Positions 17,545-26,099 of a stretch of DNA of 64,000 nucleotides are shown here, one piece after another. Under the pieces are notes generated by a model that had not been told where the DNA came from, ran no database searches, and was given only the letters and a program-made list of their open reading frames with translations. The position numbers and the translations under genes were made by a program. Every line of letters begins with the position of its first letter. The stretch's first letter is position 1. The DNA comes from Streptomyces niveus (GTDB lineage: Bacteria > Actinomycetota > Actinomycetes > Streptomycetales > Streptomycetaceae): positions 930,001-994,000 of the forward strand of contig NZ_CP018047.1 in the NCBI RefSeq assembly GCF_002009175.1. The letters run 5' to 3'.

Positions 17545-18003
17545 TCACAGGCAAGTAGGCGGCGTACGCAGCTCCCGTGCCGTCCCGTTCGCTGAGTGTG
17601 GATCGCATGAAACGAGCCCGGCCCTGACCACGAGTTCGGCGATACGGTCGGGCGGCAGCCGATGGAAGTCGAGGGCTGTTTCGTGGCCGTGTCCCTGCTC
17701 CTTGCGCCGCCGTTCGTCACCGGCGCGGAAGCCGAGAAGGAGATGACGGCCGGGGCTCAGGACCCGATGGAACTCCTCGAAGACCGCCGGCAGCACCTCC
17801 GGCGGTGTGTGGATGATGGAGTACCAGGCCACGATGCCGCCGAGTTCGCCGTCGGACGACTCCAAGGCTGTCACCGCCCCGACATCGAAGCGGAGATCAG
17901 GGTGGTCCTGCCGGTCGCCAGGTCGAATACGAACGCGGGCCGCACAATCTTGGCGTAGTCGTCTGCGACGGTGTCGTACGACGTACGGGTCTCTCGTATG
18001 CAG
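17545..18003 (-). pseudogene. SAM-dependent methyltransferase, internally deleted
   Basis: At the 5' end the minus strand reads TRTSYDTVADDYAKIV, the usual opening of small class I methyltransferases. Then, in another frame, GELGGIVAWYSIIHTPPE, FEEFHRVLSPGRHLLLGF and RLPPDRIAELVVRAGLVSCD follow, which are post-motif I regions through the C-terminus. The glycine-rich SAM-binding motif I and about 60-70 residues are missing between them, and the frame is shifted near 17875. No start codon remains at the expected place. The gene cannot encode an active enzyme. Confidence 0.75.
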
Positions 18004-18130
18004 GACGGCTCAATCACGCCGCAGACCCTGCCGCCGGAGTTCCGACGCATTCGCGCCCATGGGCCTCCCCACGCGGGCCAACCGGCGAGGCCGACCAGTC
18101 GTCGCGCGGCGACCCGCCGCGAGCACGCCC

Positions 18131-18159
18131 GCGTCGGGCCGCGGTGTGCGGCCCGACGC
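18131..18159 (-). terminator. 12-bp perfect stem-loop after the Ig-repeat gene
   Basis: GCGTCGGGCCGC and its exact complement flank a 5-nt loop, 20 bp beyond the TAA of the giant minus-strand gene. A strong GC-rich terminator-like hairpin. Confidence 0.75.
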
Positions 18160-18179
18160 GGTTTGCGCGGTCGGGTGGG

Positions 18180-21100
18180 TTACGGGACCGGCGGAATCGG
18201 GACGAAGGTCAGGCCCGCCGTGACCGAGGACCGTGCGAAGCAGGCCGCCGCGGCGAACGACGCCGTGTAGCTGCTCGCCGTCACGATGGTGCTGGGAACG
18301 GTGACGGTGGGCGGGGCGAGGGTCGCCACGCCGCTGGCGTTGGTGACGGCCGTGCCGATCAGGATCGGTCCGCTCACTGCGTTGGCGGTGAAGGTCACCG
18401 TCATGCCGGGGATCGGTGCGTTGGTCGCGGCGTTCCTCAGCGTCGCGTTCATGGTCTGGATGACGAAGGTGCCGTTGAGCCGCAGCCGGACCTGCTGGGG
18501 TGCGGCCGTGAGAGTGGTGGCCACGCTTGTCGCGTTGATGACCACGGAACCCGTCGACGCCCCGAAGCACGGTGCGCCGTTGTAGTGGGCGGTGATGGTG
18601 CCGGAGGACAGGCTGGTGGAGCTGAAGCAGGCCTGGCCGCTGGCGTTCAGCGGGACTGTCTGGTTGAGCCCGCCAGGACCCGTGAACGTCACCGTCCCGG
18701 TGGGCGTGCCCGAACCCGGCGCGGTGGTGGTGACCGTCGCACACACCGTCACCGACTGCCCGCACACGGACGGGTTGGGTGTCGCCGTGACCGTCGTGGT
18801 GGTCGTCGCCGGGTTGACCGTGGCGGTGGCCGTGCCGGTGGAACCGGTAAAGCACGGTGCGCCGTTGTAGTGGGCGGTGATGGTGCCGGAGGACAGGCTG
18901 GTGGAGCTGAAGCAGGCCTGGCCGGCGGCGTTGACGGCGACCGTCTGGTTGAGACCACCAGGACCCGTGAACGTCACCGTGCCCGTCGGCGTACCCGAAC
19001 CCGGCGCGTTCGTCGTAACCGTCGCACACACCGTCACCGACTGCCCGCACACCGACGGATTCGGCGTGAGCGAGACCGCGGTGCTGGTCGTCGCCGGGTT
19101 GACCGTGACAGCGACGGTGCCGGACGAGCCGGCGAAGCACGGGCCCTCGCCGTTGTACGTGGCGGTGACCGTGCCGGAGGACAGCGACGTCGTGGTGAAG
19201 CACGCCTGACCACTCGCGTTCAACGGCACCGTCTGGTTGAGCCCGCCCGGGCCCGTGAACGTCACCGTACCCGTGGGCGTACCCGAACCCGGCGCGTTGG
19301 TGGTGACCATGGCGCAGACCGTCACCGACTGACCGCAGACGGACGTGGCGGGGGTCGCCGTGACGGTCGTCGTGGTCGCCGCCTCGTTCACGGTAACGGC
19401 GACGGACCCGCTGGAGCCGCCGGCGCAGCTGGTGCCGTTGTACGTGGCGGTGACCGTGCCGGAGGACAGCGACGTCGTGGTGATGCAGGCCTGACCACTC
19501 GCGTTCAGCGGGACTGTCTGGTTGAGCCCGCCGGGGCCGGTGAACGTCACCGTCCCGGTGGGTGTGCCCGAACCCGGTGGGGTGATGGTGACCGTCGCGC
19601 AGAGTGTGACCGACTGGCCGCACACCGATGTCGCCGGTGTCGCCGTCACGGTCGTGGTGGTGGCGGCCGGATTGACCGTGAGGGAGGCGGCGCCGGTGGA
19701 CGGCAGGAAGCAGCTGCTGCCGTTGTACACGGCGGTGACGGTGCCGGTGATCAGCGAGGTGCTGGAGAAGCACGCCTGTCCGGCGGCGTTCAGCGGCACC
19801 GTCACGTTCAGGCCGCCGGGTGCGGTGAAGGTGACGGAGCCGGTCGGCGTGCCGGAGCCCGGCGCGTTGGCGGTGACGGTTGCGCAGAGCGTGACCGACT
19901 GGCCGCAGACGGACGGGTTCGGCGTGGCTGTCACGGTCGTGGTGGTGGCGGCCGGATTGACGGCGAGGGCGACGGAGCCCGAAGAGGCCGCGAAGCAAGG
20001 GCCCTCACCGTTGTACGTGGCGGTGACCGTGCCGGAGGACAGGGACGTGCTGCTCAGGCACGCCTGGCCGCCGGCGTTCAGCGGCACCGTGACGTTCAGG
20101 CCGCCGGGGCCGGTGAACGTCACCGTCCCGGTGGGCGTACCCGAACCGGGCGCGTTGGTGGTAACCGTCGCACACACCGTCACCGACTGCCCGCACACCG
20201 ACGGGTTGGGGGCCGCCGTGACCGTCGTGGTGGTCGTCGCCGGGTTGACCGTGACGGTGGCCGTGCCGGTGGAACCTGTGAAGCACGGTGCGCCGTTGTA
20301 CGTGGCGGTGACCGTGCCGGAGGACAGCGACGTCGTGGTGAAGCACGCCTGACCACTCGCGTTCAACGGCACCGTCTGGTTCAGCCCACCCGGGCCCGTG
20401 AACGTCACCGTCCCCGTGGGCGTACCCGAACCCGGAGCGTTCGTCGACACCGTCGCACACACCGTCACCGACTGCCCGCACACCGACGGATTCGGCGTGA
20501 GCGAGACCGCGGTGCTGGTCGAGGCCGGGTTGACCGTGACGGAGGCGGTGCCGCTAGACGTGGTGAAGCAGGCTGCGCCGTTGTATGTGGCGGTGACCGT
20601 GCCGGAGGACAGCGACGTCGTGGTGAAGCACGCCTGACCACTCGCGTTCAGCGGGACTGTCTGGTTGAGCCCGCCGGGACCGGTGAACGTCACCGTCCCG
20701 GTCGGCGTACCCGAACCCGGAGCGTTCGTCGACACCGTCGCACACACCGTCACCGACTGCCCGCACACCGACGGGTCGGGGGCCGCCGTCACCGTCGTGG
20801 TCGTCGTCGCCGGGTTGACTGTGACCGTGACGGTATCGCTGGACGCGGCGAAGCACGGGCCCTCGCCGTTGTAGACGGCGGTGACGGTACCCGAGGCCAG
20901 GGTGGTAGTCGTCAGGCAGGCCTCACCGCTCGGGTCCAGGCTTACCGTCTGGTTGAGCCCGCCCGGACCGGTGAACGTCACCGTGCCCGTGGGCGTACCC
21001 GAACCCGGCGCGTTCGTGGTCACCGTCGCACACACCGTCACCAACTGCCCGCACACCGACGGGTCGGGGGCCGCCGTGACCACCGTGGTCGTCGACGCCT

Positions 21101-23684
21101 CGTTCACCGTCACGTCGACCGTGCCGGTGGACGGCGCGGCACAGTCGTCACCGTTGTAGGTGGCCGTGACGGTGCCGGAGAGCGTGGCGGGGGCGGTGAA
21201 GCAGGCCTCGCCGGCCGCGTTCAACGGCACCGTCTGGTTCAGCCCGCCCGGGCCGGTGAACGTCACCGTACCCGTCGGCGTACCCGAACCGGGCGGGTCG
21301 ATGGTGACGCTCGCGCAGAACGTGACCGTCTGGCCGCACACCGACGGGTCGGGGGTCGCGGTCACGGTCGTGGTGGTCGTCGCCGGGTTGACCGTGACGT
21401 CGACGGTGCCGGCGGACGGGTTGGCGCAGGAACTGCCGTTGTAGGTGGCCGTGATCGTGCCGGTCTCCAGCGCGGTGGTGGTCAGGCAGGCCCCGCCCGT
21501 GGCGTCCAGGGTGACGGTCTGGTTGAGCCCGCCGGGACCGGTGAACGTCACCGTGCCCGTGGGCGTACCCGAACCGGGCGGGTCGACGGTGACGCTCGCG
21601 CACACCGTCACCAGCTCACCGCAGACCGAGGGGCCGGGCACTGCCGTCACCGTGGTGGTGGTGTCGGCGGGGCCGACCGTGACGGCGACGGTACCGGACG
21701 AGCCGGCGAAGCAGGGGCCCTCACCGTTGTACGTGGCGGTGACCGTGCCGGTGGCCAGGGAGGTCGCCGTGAGGCAGGCCTGGCCTGCGCCGTTCAGAGC
21801 CACCGTCTGGTTGAGCCCGCCGGGCCCGGTGAAGGTGACGGTGCCGGTCGGGGTGCCCGAACCTGGCGGGTCGGTCGTCACCGTGGCGCACAGGCTCACC
21901 GTCTGGCCGCAGACGGACGGGTTGGGGGTGGCGGTGACCACCGTGGTCGTCGACGCCTCGTTCACCGTCACATCTGCTGTGCCGGTGGACGGGTTGAAGC
22001 ACGCCGCGCCGTTGTAGAGGACCGTGACCGTCCCGGTGGTCAGCGTGGTGGTGGTCACGCAGGCCTGTCCGGTGGGGCCCAGCACGGCGGTCTGGCTGAA
22101 ACCGCCCGGAGCCGTGAACGTCACCGTGCCCGTCGGAACGCCCGAACCGGGCGCGTCGGTGGTGACCGTCGCGCAGAACGTCACCGGCTGGCCGCACACC
22201 GACGGATCCGGGGTGACGGCAAGGGTGGTCGTGGTGTCTGCCGGGTTGACCGTCACGTCCGTGCTGCCGGTCGAACTCAGTGCGCAGCTGTCGCCGTTGT
22301 AGGTGGCCGTGATCGTGCCGGTGGCCAGCGCGGTGGTCGTGATGCACGCCTCGCCGGTGGCGTCCAGGGTGACGGTCTGGTTCAGCCCGCCGGGACCGGT
22401 GAACGTCACCGTACCCGTGGGCGCACCCGAGCCGGGCGGGTCGATGGTGACCGTCGCACAGACCGTCACCAGCTCGCCGCAGACCGACGGATCGGGGATG
22501 GCGGTGACCAAGGTGGTGGTCGTGGCCTGGTCGACCGTGACCGCGACTGCTTCCGCGGAGCCCGCGAAGCACGGGCCCTCGCCGTTGTAGACGGCGGAGA
22601 CCTCTCCGGTGACCAGTGTGGTGGTGGTGACACAGGCCTGGCCACCGGCGTCGAGGGGGACGGTCTGGTTGAGACCGCCATCGGCCGTGAAGGTCACCGA
22701 GCCCGTCGGTGTGCCCGAACCCGGTGACTGGGTGGTGACCGTCGCGCAGACGGTGACGCTCTGTCCGCACACGGACGGGTCGGGGGTGACCGTGACGTCG
22801 ATGTTCGTCAGTGCCTCGTTCACCGTCACGTCGACCGTGCCGTTGGACGGCGCGGCACAGGAGTCGCCGTTGTAGGCGGCGGTCACCGTGCCGGTGACCA
22901 GTGAGCCGGTCGTCACGCAGACCTGGCCGGCGGGGTCCAGCACGGCGGTCTGGCTGAAGCCGCCGGGACCGGTGAAGGTCACCGTGCCCGTGGGGACGCC
23001 GGCGCCGGGCGGCTCGATGGTGACCGTCGCGCAGAGGGTGACCGGCTGGCCACAGACCGACGATTCGGGGCTGGCCGTCACCACCGTCGTCGTATCCGCC
23101 TGGTTGACCGTCACGTCGACGCTGCCCGTGGAGCTCGCGGCGCAGTCGTCGCCGCTGTAGGTGACCGTGACGGTGCCGGTGCTCAGCACCGTCGTCGTCA
23201 CACAGGCGTGGCCGCTGCCGTCGAGCATGGCGGTCTGATTCAGCCCGCCGGGACCGGTGAAGGTGACGGTGCCGGTCGGGGTACCTGTGCCGGGCGGGTC
23301 GATGGTGACGGTTACGCAGAGGGTGACGGTCTCGCCGCAGACCGAGGGGCTCGGGCTGGCCGTCACGACGGTGGTGGTGTCCGCGGCGTTGACGACCTGG
23401 TTCAGGAGGCCGGACGACGACGGGTCGAAGGTGCTGTCGCCGCTGTAGGCGGCGATCGCCTGGTGGGTGCCGACGCTCAGGTCGTCGATGGTGACCTGGG
23501 TCTGGCCGGCGGCGTCCAGGGTGCCGACGAGCGTGGGCCCGTCGTCGCTGATGATGACGCTGACGGTGCCGGTCGGGGTGGTGGTCTCCGGCGGTACCGG
23601 GGAGACCTGGACGGTAAAGGTGACCGGCTCCCCGCAGACCGATGGATTGGGAGACGATGTCAGCGTGGTGGTGGAACTGGCCAT
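18180..23684 (-). CDS. Giant Ig-like domain repeat protein with 18 Cys-patterned repeats
   Basis: 1834 aa made of 18 tandem bacterial Ig-like (Big_3-type) repeats of about 92 residues and one divergent C-terminal domain. Each repeat has the order PSVCGxxVTxCATVT, GSGTPTGTVTFTGPGGLNQT, GQACxTTTxLxxGTVTATYN, then a last Cys. That gives four Cys in nearly every unit (fewer in the first), probably two disulfides. The protein begins MASSTTTLTSSPNPSVCG with no signal peptide and no membrane segment or sorting signal, although repeated disulfide-rich Ig domains suggest an extracellular or phage-tail role. ATG 23684 follows a perfect AAAGGAGG. The DNA forms ~276-285-bp direct repeats over 5.4 kb. Next to it lie two phage-like small genes. 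Adhesin or virion decoration are guesses. Confidence 0.85.
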   Translation of the reverse strand: MASSTTTLTSSPNPSVCGEPVTFTVQVSPVPPETTTPTGTVSVIISDDGPTLVGTLDAAGQTQVTIDDLSVGTHQAIAAYSGDSTFDPSSSGLLNQVVNAADTTTVVTASPSPSVCGETVTLCVTVTIDPPGTGTPTGTVTFTGPGGLNQTAMLDGSGHACVTTTVLSTGTVTVTYSGDDCAASSTGSVDVTVNQADTTTVVTASPESSVCGQPVTLCATVTIEPPGAGVPTGTVTFTGPGGFSQTAVLDPAGQVCVTTGSLVTGTVTAAYNGDSCAAPSNGTVDVTVNEALTNIDVTVTPDPSVCGQSVTVCATVTTQSPGSGTPTGSVTFTADGGLNQTVPLDAGGQACVTTTTLVTGEVSAVYNGEGPCFAGSAEAVAVTVDQATTTTLVTAIPDPSVCGELVTVCATVTIDPPGSGAPTGTVTFTGPGGLNQTVTLDATGEACITTTALATGTITATYNGDSCALSSTGSTDVTVNPADTTTTLAVTPDPSVCGQPVTFCATVTTDAPGSGVPTGTVTFTAPGGFSQTAVLGPTGQACVTTTTLTTGTVTVLYNGAACFNPSTGTADVTVNEASTTTVVTATPNPSVCGQTVSLCATVTTDPPGSGTPTGTVTFTGPGGLNQTVALNGAGQACLTATSLATGTVTATYNGEGPCFAGSSGTVAVTVGPADTTTTVTAVPGPSVCGELVTVCASVTVDPPGSGTPTGTVTFTGPGGLNQTVTLDATGGACLTTTALETGTITATYNGSSCANPSAGTVDVTVNPATTTTTVTATPDPSVCGQTVTFCASVTIDPPGSGTPTGTVTFTGPGGLNQTVPLNAAGEACFTAPATLSGTVTATYNGDDCAAPSTGTVDVTVNEASTTTVVTAAPDPSVCGQLVTVCATVTTNAPGSGTPTGTVTFTGPGGLNQTVSLDPSGEACLTTTTLASGTVTAVYNGEGPCFAASSDTVTVTVNPATTTTTVTAAPDPSVCGQSVTVCATVSTNAPGSGTPTGTVTFTGPGGLNQTVPLNASGQACFTTTSLSSGTVTATYNGAACFTTSSGTASVTVNPASTSTAVSLTPNPSVCGQSVTVCATVSTNAPGSGTPTGTVTFTGPGGLNQTVPLNASGQACFTTTSLSSGTVTATYNGAPCFTGSTGTATVTVNPATTTTTVTAAPNPSVCGQSVTVCATVTTNAPGSGTPTGTVTFTGPGGLNVTVPLNAGGQACLSSTSLSSGTVTATYNGEGPCFAASSGSVALAVNPAATTTTVTATPNPSVCGQSVTLCATVTANAPGSGTPTGSVTFTAPGGLNVTVPLNAAGQACFSSTSLITGTVTAVYNGSSCFLPSTGAASLTVNPAATTTTVTATPATSVCGQSVTLCATVTITPPGSGTPTGTVTFTGPGGLNQTVPLNASGQACITTTSLSSGTVTATYNGTSCAGGSSGSVAVTVNEAATTTTVTATPATSVCGQSVTVCAMVTTNAPGSGTPTGTVTFTGPGGLNQTVPLNASGQACFTTTSLSSGTVTATYNGEGPCFAGSSGTVAVTVNPATTSTAVSLTPNPSVCGQSVTVCATVTTNAPGSGTPTGTVTFTGPGGLNQTVAVNAAGQACFSSTSLSSGTITAHYNGAPCFTGSTGTATATVNPATTTTTVTATPNPSVCGQSVTVCATVTTTAPGSGTPTGTVTFTGPGGLNQTVPLNASGQACFSSTSLSSGTITAHYNGAPCFGASTGSVVINATSVATTLTAAPQQVRLRLNGTFVIQTMNATLRNAATNAPIPGMTVTFTANAVSGPILIGTAVTNASGVATLAPPTVTVPSTIVTASSYTASFAAAACFARSSVTAGLTFVPIPPVP
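18400..23650 (-). repeat. Tandem ~276-285-bp direct repeats encoding Ig-like domains
   Basis: Eighteen related units recur through the gene. The central and downstream ones (about 18.6-21.1 kb) are more alike than those near the 5' end, as expected if units were added or homogenised by recombination. The array is a likely site of unit-number change and of assembly error. Confidence 0.85.
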
Positions 23685-24014
23685 GTTGCGGCCTCCTTTG
23701 GGAGTGTACGCGGCCAGAGCGACCCGACGCCCTTTCAGGTGACAGCGGAAATGGCACGCCGGAAGGAAACAGGCTGTGCCGGCGCATTACTCGCCCGGTC
23801 ACACAAGCGGGCGCCGGGGATTCGCTCTCCGACGATTCCCAGTAGGCGCCCGGGTCCCGTTCATCCGCCATACGGGTGCACGCAATAGCACCCGTACGGC
23901 GGAGCGCCCAGGGAGGGTGAGGGCGTAATTCGGATATTCTCCGGTACCCACCGGCGCGGGACCGCCCATAGGCCGTCCGCCCCGCTCACGAAAAGCACAC
24001 CGGCGGTACGGCGC
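23685..24014. other. Intergenic region with hairpin
   Basis: Holds the promoter region of the Ig-repeat gene and the stem-loop at 23865-23902. No coding sequence is supported here. Confidence 0.5.
23865..23902 (-). terminator. 15-bp stem-loop downstream of phage-like genes
   Basis: CCGCCATACGGGTGC and GCACCCGTACGGCGG pair with one mismatch around an 8-nt loop. It lies 112 bp past the stop of the 50-aa gene and upstream of the Ig-repeat gene, so it may separate the two transcripts. Confidence 0.6.
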
Positions 24015-24167
24015 CTACTGGTTGACGACGATGACAGTGCCGCCGCCGCGGCGCCGCGCGGCCTCGGCCTCCTGGCGGGTGGGGTAGTCGCGCATGACGC
24101 CGTTCGGCAGGACCAGCCGGTAGATGGTCGCTCGTCGGCCGGCACGTGCACCGCAGTTGCATCCCAT
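24015..24167 (-). CDS. Small phage-like Cys protein (DUF7196-like)
   Basis: 50 aa, starting MGCNCGARAGRRATIYRLVL and ending VIVVNQ. ATG 24167 is preceded by AAGGAGGAG at a proper distance. The MGCNCG opening followed by a short beta-rich segment (PNGVMRDYPTRQEAEAARRR) recalls small proteins of unknown function in Streptomyces phage genomes, placed near tail or structural genes. It lies 34 bp downstream of the small membrane-protein gene and is probably co-transcribed with it. No known activity. Confidence 0.6.
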   Translation of the reverse strand: MGCNCGARAGRRATIYRLVLPNGVMRDYPTRQEAEAARRRGGGTVIVVNQ

Positions 24168-24201
24168 GGGAACTCCTCCTTCGTACTCCGTCGTACTTCC
24201 T

Positions 24202-24519
24202 TCAGTCGAGCCAGGTGGACGCCAGGCCCGCCAGGTAGGACAGCGTCAGGACCATGGCGACCGCCTGAAAGACGGTGGTGTCGCCGGCCAGGTAGGCGAG
24301 CGGCACGACCGATGCGGCGGCCCAGAGCCCCGTGCACCAACCGCAGGTGACCAGATAGGCGGGACGGGATTCGTCCCCGAAGCGATCGGCCACCCACGTG
24401 CGCAACCCGGCGGCCAGTACGTCCTTGGTTATAAATCTGGTGATACGACAAATCGCGCCGAGAGATAAGAGAAACACCACCGGATCCATGCAATTCATCG
24501 TAAGCCGAGCCATATTCAT
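24202..24519 (-). CDS. Phage-like membrane protein (DUF1360-like)
   Basis: 105 aa. Hydrophobic helices are FLLSLGAICRITRFI near the start, AYLVTCGWCTGLWAAASVVP in the middle and VFQAVAMVLTLSYLAGL at the end. The pattern RITRFITKD, then a CGWCTGLW box, is that of DUF1360-type membrane proteins common in actinophages and some Bacillus genomes; function unknown. The start is uncertain: ATG at 24519, 24513, 24498 or 24489 are all in frame with weak ribosome sites. Together with the 50-aa gene and the Ig-repeat gene it looks like a small captured phage segment (inference). Confidence 0.6.
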   Translation of the reverse strand: MNMARLTMNCMDPVVFLLSLGAICRITRFITKDVLAAGLRTWVADRFGDESRPAYLVTCGWCTGLWAAASVVPLAYLAGDTTVFQAVAMVLTLSYLAGLASTWLD

Positions 24520-24994
24520 GCGGTAGGCCCTTGCGCAAGCATTTCGATGACAGGAATACGCAAGGAAATCATGTGCTGTTGTGGTGCTTATGGGGCGCAC
24601 TCCTTCGGGGCGCGGGCACGGACGCGCGTGATCGCTGTCTTCCAGGCCAAGGTCCGCACCACCCTGCGCTCCTCCTGCACCTGCTGGCCTGATCGGTTCA
24701 CCGGGCAGCCACCGCCGTGTGCCGAGCGGGCTGCCGTGACCCCGGGACCACGGCCGCTGTCCCTGCTGCCCGTATTGCTCGTTCCGTACGGGCACGGCGC
24801 AAAGCCGCCTCGCGAGCGGCGTCGGCGTCGCGGCGGCGCTGCACAAGAGTCGCCTCGATCGAGGTTGACGCATCGACTGGCCGTGGTATGTCGGCAGACC
24901 CGGCGTCGGCCTTCCCGATCGCCCCAACCCATAGCCCCCGCAGCACCGCCCGCCACCTGAGGACGGACTCACCCATCAGTGCGGAGCGGAGTGC
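24520..24994. other. 475 bp without an assignable gene
   Basis: Both strands have open frames (for example minus 24698-25198, rich in Arg and Ala), but none has a credible ribosome site or family resemblance. I see nothing definite here. Confidence 0.4.
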
Positions 24995-25117
24995 GTGATC
25001 TACGGGAAACCGGCCGGGTTCCGGCAGGAGTTGTACCGGGTGCCGGATGAGTGGGACTGCTGGAACTGCGACGCCGTCAACATCACCCACGACCCGCCAT
25101 GGACCCCAGCCGCATGA
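24995..25117 (+). CDS. Small CxxC protein, possibly N-terminally truncated
   Basis: From GTG 24995 the frame encodes 40 aa: VIYGKPAGFRQELYRVPDEW, then DCWNCDAVNITHDPPWTPAA. The preceding in-frame codons read HQCGAEC, so the original protein may have had CGxxC and CWNC as a zinc ribbon. A TAG at 24932-24934 closes the frame upstream without an ATG. Amino-acid composition looks natural (not a shadow frame). Either it starts at the GTG or it is the remnant of a slightly longer zinc-ribbon protein. Confidence 0.4.
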   Translation: MIYGKPAGFRQELYRVPDEWDCWNCDAVNITHDPPWTPAA

Positions 25118-25223
25118 CTCCCAGCTCTTCATGCCAGTGTGACCAGCCGCCCTGGGCGGGCACGAACGCTGACTACAGAACTGCCTGTTCGGGAACAACT
25201 TGCCTTCGGACCAGCAGAGTTAC

Positions 25224-25316
25224 ATGGGCATCGAGCATGGAGGTCACAAATACAGGGGGTGGATGCACTACATGGTGTCGGCAGGTAAAAGGGTCACCGC
25301 CGAGGGAGGCAGGTAG
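25224..25316 (+). CDS. Short ORF coupled to the sigma operon
   Basis: 30 aa from ATG 25224 (MGIEHGGHKYRGWMHYMVSA and ten more). TTG 25200 could add eight residues. Its TAG overlaps the GTG that can start the next gene (25316), an arrangement of translational coupling, which is the main reason to believe it. No family is recognised. Confidence 0.4.
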   Translation: MGIEHGGHKYRGWMHYMVSAGKRVTAEGGR

Positions 25317-25543
25317 TGATGGATCCCGTCCTCGGGGGAGGGCTGCTGATGCTGTGCGGCTGGCTGTGTCGGCTGGCGTACCTGTGGGTGAACAGCCGTA
25401 CAGAACTCCGCAGGGTCGAGTTACAACAGCGAGGCCTCAGCGAGCGAGTGCGCCATCTGCCGCCCAGTAGTCGCCTACTCGAACGGCCCGACTGGGTCGA
25501 AGTTGTGACCGGTCCCGAGACCAAGAGGTCGCTCCGTGGCTGA
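25316..25543 (+). CDS. Small membrane protein upstream of ECF sigma gene
   Basis: 75 aa (or 74 from ATG 25319). A ribosome site GGGAGG precedes it. The N-terminus is one membrane helix (VLGGGLLMLCGWLCRLAYLW), followed by a charged, partly helical cytoplasmic-type tail (RTELRRVELQQRGLSERVRH). The stop overlaps the GTG start of the sigma-factor gene by 8 bp, so the two are translated together. Its place in front of an ECF sigma factor suggests a membrane-bound regulator, but it does not match a known anti-sigma family. Confidence 0.6.
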   Translation: MMDPVLGGGLLMLCGWLCRLAYLWVNSRTELRRVELQQRGLSERVRHLPPSSRLLERPDWVEVVTGPETKRSLRG

Positions 25544-26099
25544 GTCAGTGTCACCCATGACGAGGAAGCCAACGCAGGCGACTTCACGCATAGGCTTCGA
25601 GAAACCCGCGTTAACCTCCAGCGGTTTTGAGGATCTCTACCGTGTCGAGATGCCGCAATTGACGCGATTCCTGATCCGCCTCGGTGCGTCACCATACGAA
25701 GCAGCCGATGCCTCGCATGAAGCTTTTGCCGTTGCCCTGGAGAAGTGGGTGACCATTCGGGAACCACGGGCCTGGCTGCGCACGGTCGCACACCGCTGCT
25801 ACCTGCGTCAGGCGAGCCGAAGAGATACTCCACATGACCCTGTGCCTGATCGCCCCGGCGGCACATGCCCCATCGGACAGATATTCCTACACGAAGGAAA
25901 TCAGCGGGTCCTCGCCGCATTGACGCAGCTTCCGCCGTTGCAGCGGCACGTTATGGCATGGACGCAGGATGGTTTCGCTGATGCGGAAATCGCATCGGCA
26001 CTCGGCATGAACGAACCCGCAGTCAGGAAAAATCGAAGCCGCGCACGCCTCCGATTGCAAGAGATCCTCGTTGGAGAGGTGAGCAGCAGCGATGAGTGA
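25536..26099 (+). CDS. ECF-type RNA polymerase sigma factor
   Basis: 187 aa, GTG start at 25536. Region 2 lies at residues ~32-95 (FEDLYRVEMPQLTRFLIRLG, DASHEAFAVALEKW, REPRAWLRTVAHRCY). Region 4 lies at ~127-180, with helix-turn-helix around DAEIASALGMNEPAVRKNRS. The two are joined by a short linker as in ECF factors, without region 3. It directs RNA polymerase to a specific promoter set under some stimulus. It is embedded in a tight operon: 8-bp overlap with the small membrane protein before it and ATGA-type overlap with the coiled-coil protein after it. Its base composition is noticeably less GC-rich than that of the flanking chromosome, which suggests acquisition with the island. Confidence 0.85.
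   Translation: MAESVSPMTRKPTQATSRIGFEKPALTSSGFEDLYRVEMPQLTRFLIRLGASPYEAADASHEAFAVALEKWVTIREPRAWLRTVAHRCYLRQASRRDTPHDPVPDRPGGTCPIGQIFLHEGNQRVLAALTQLPPLQRHVMAWTQDGFADAEIASALGMNEPAVRKNRSRARLRLQEILVGEVSSSDE

Noticed and set aside
18144..22727. Very long open plus-strand frame opposite the Ig-repeat gene
   Set aside because: It is the mirror of a GC-rich repeated gene: Arg/Gly-rich, no ribosome site and no family pattern, whereas the minus strand has clear Ig repeats.
18400..23650. CRISPR-like regular repeats
   Set aside because: Period of about 280 bp, repeats and 'spacers' all in one coding frame and spacers related to each other; these are protein domain repeats.
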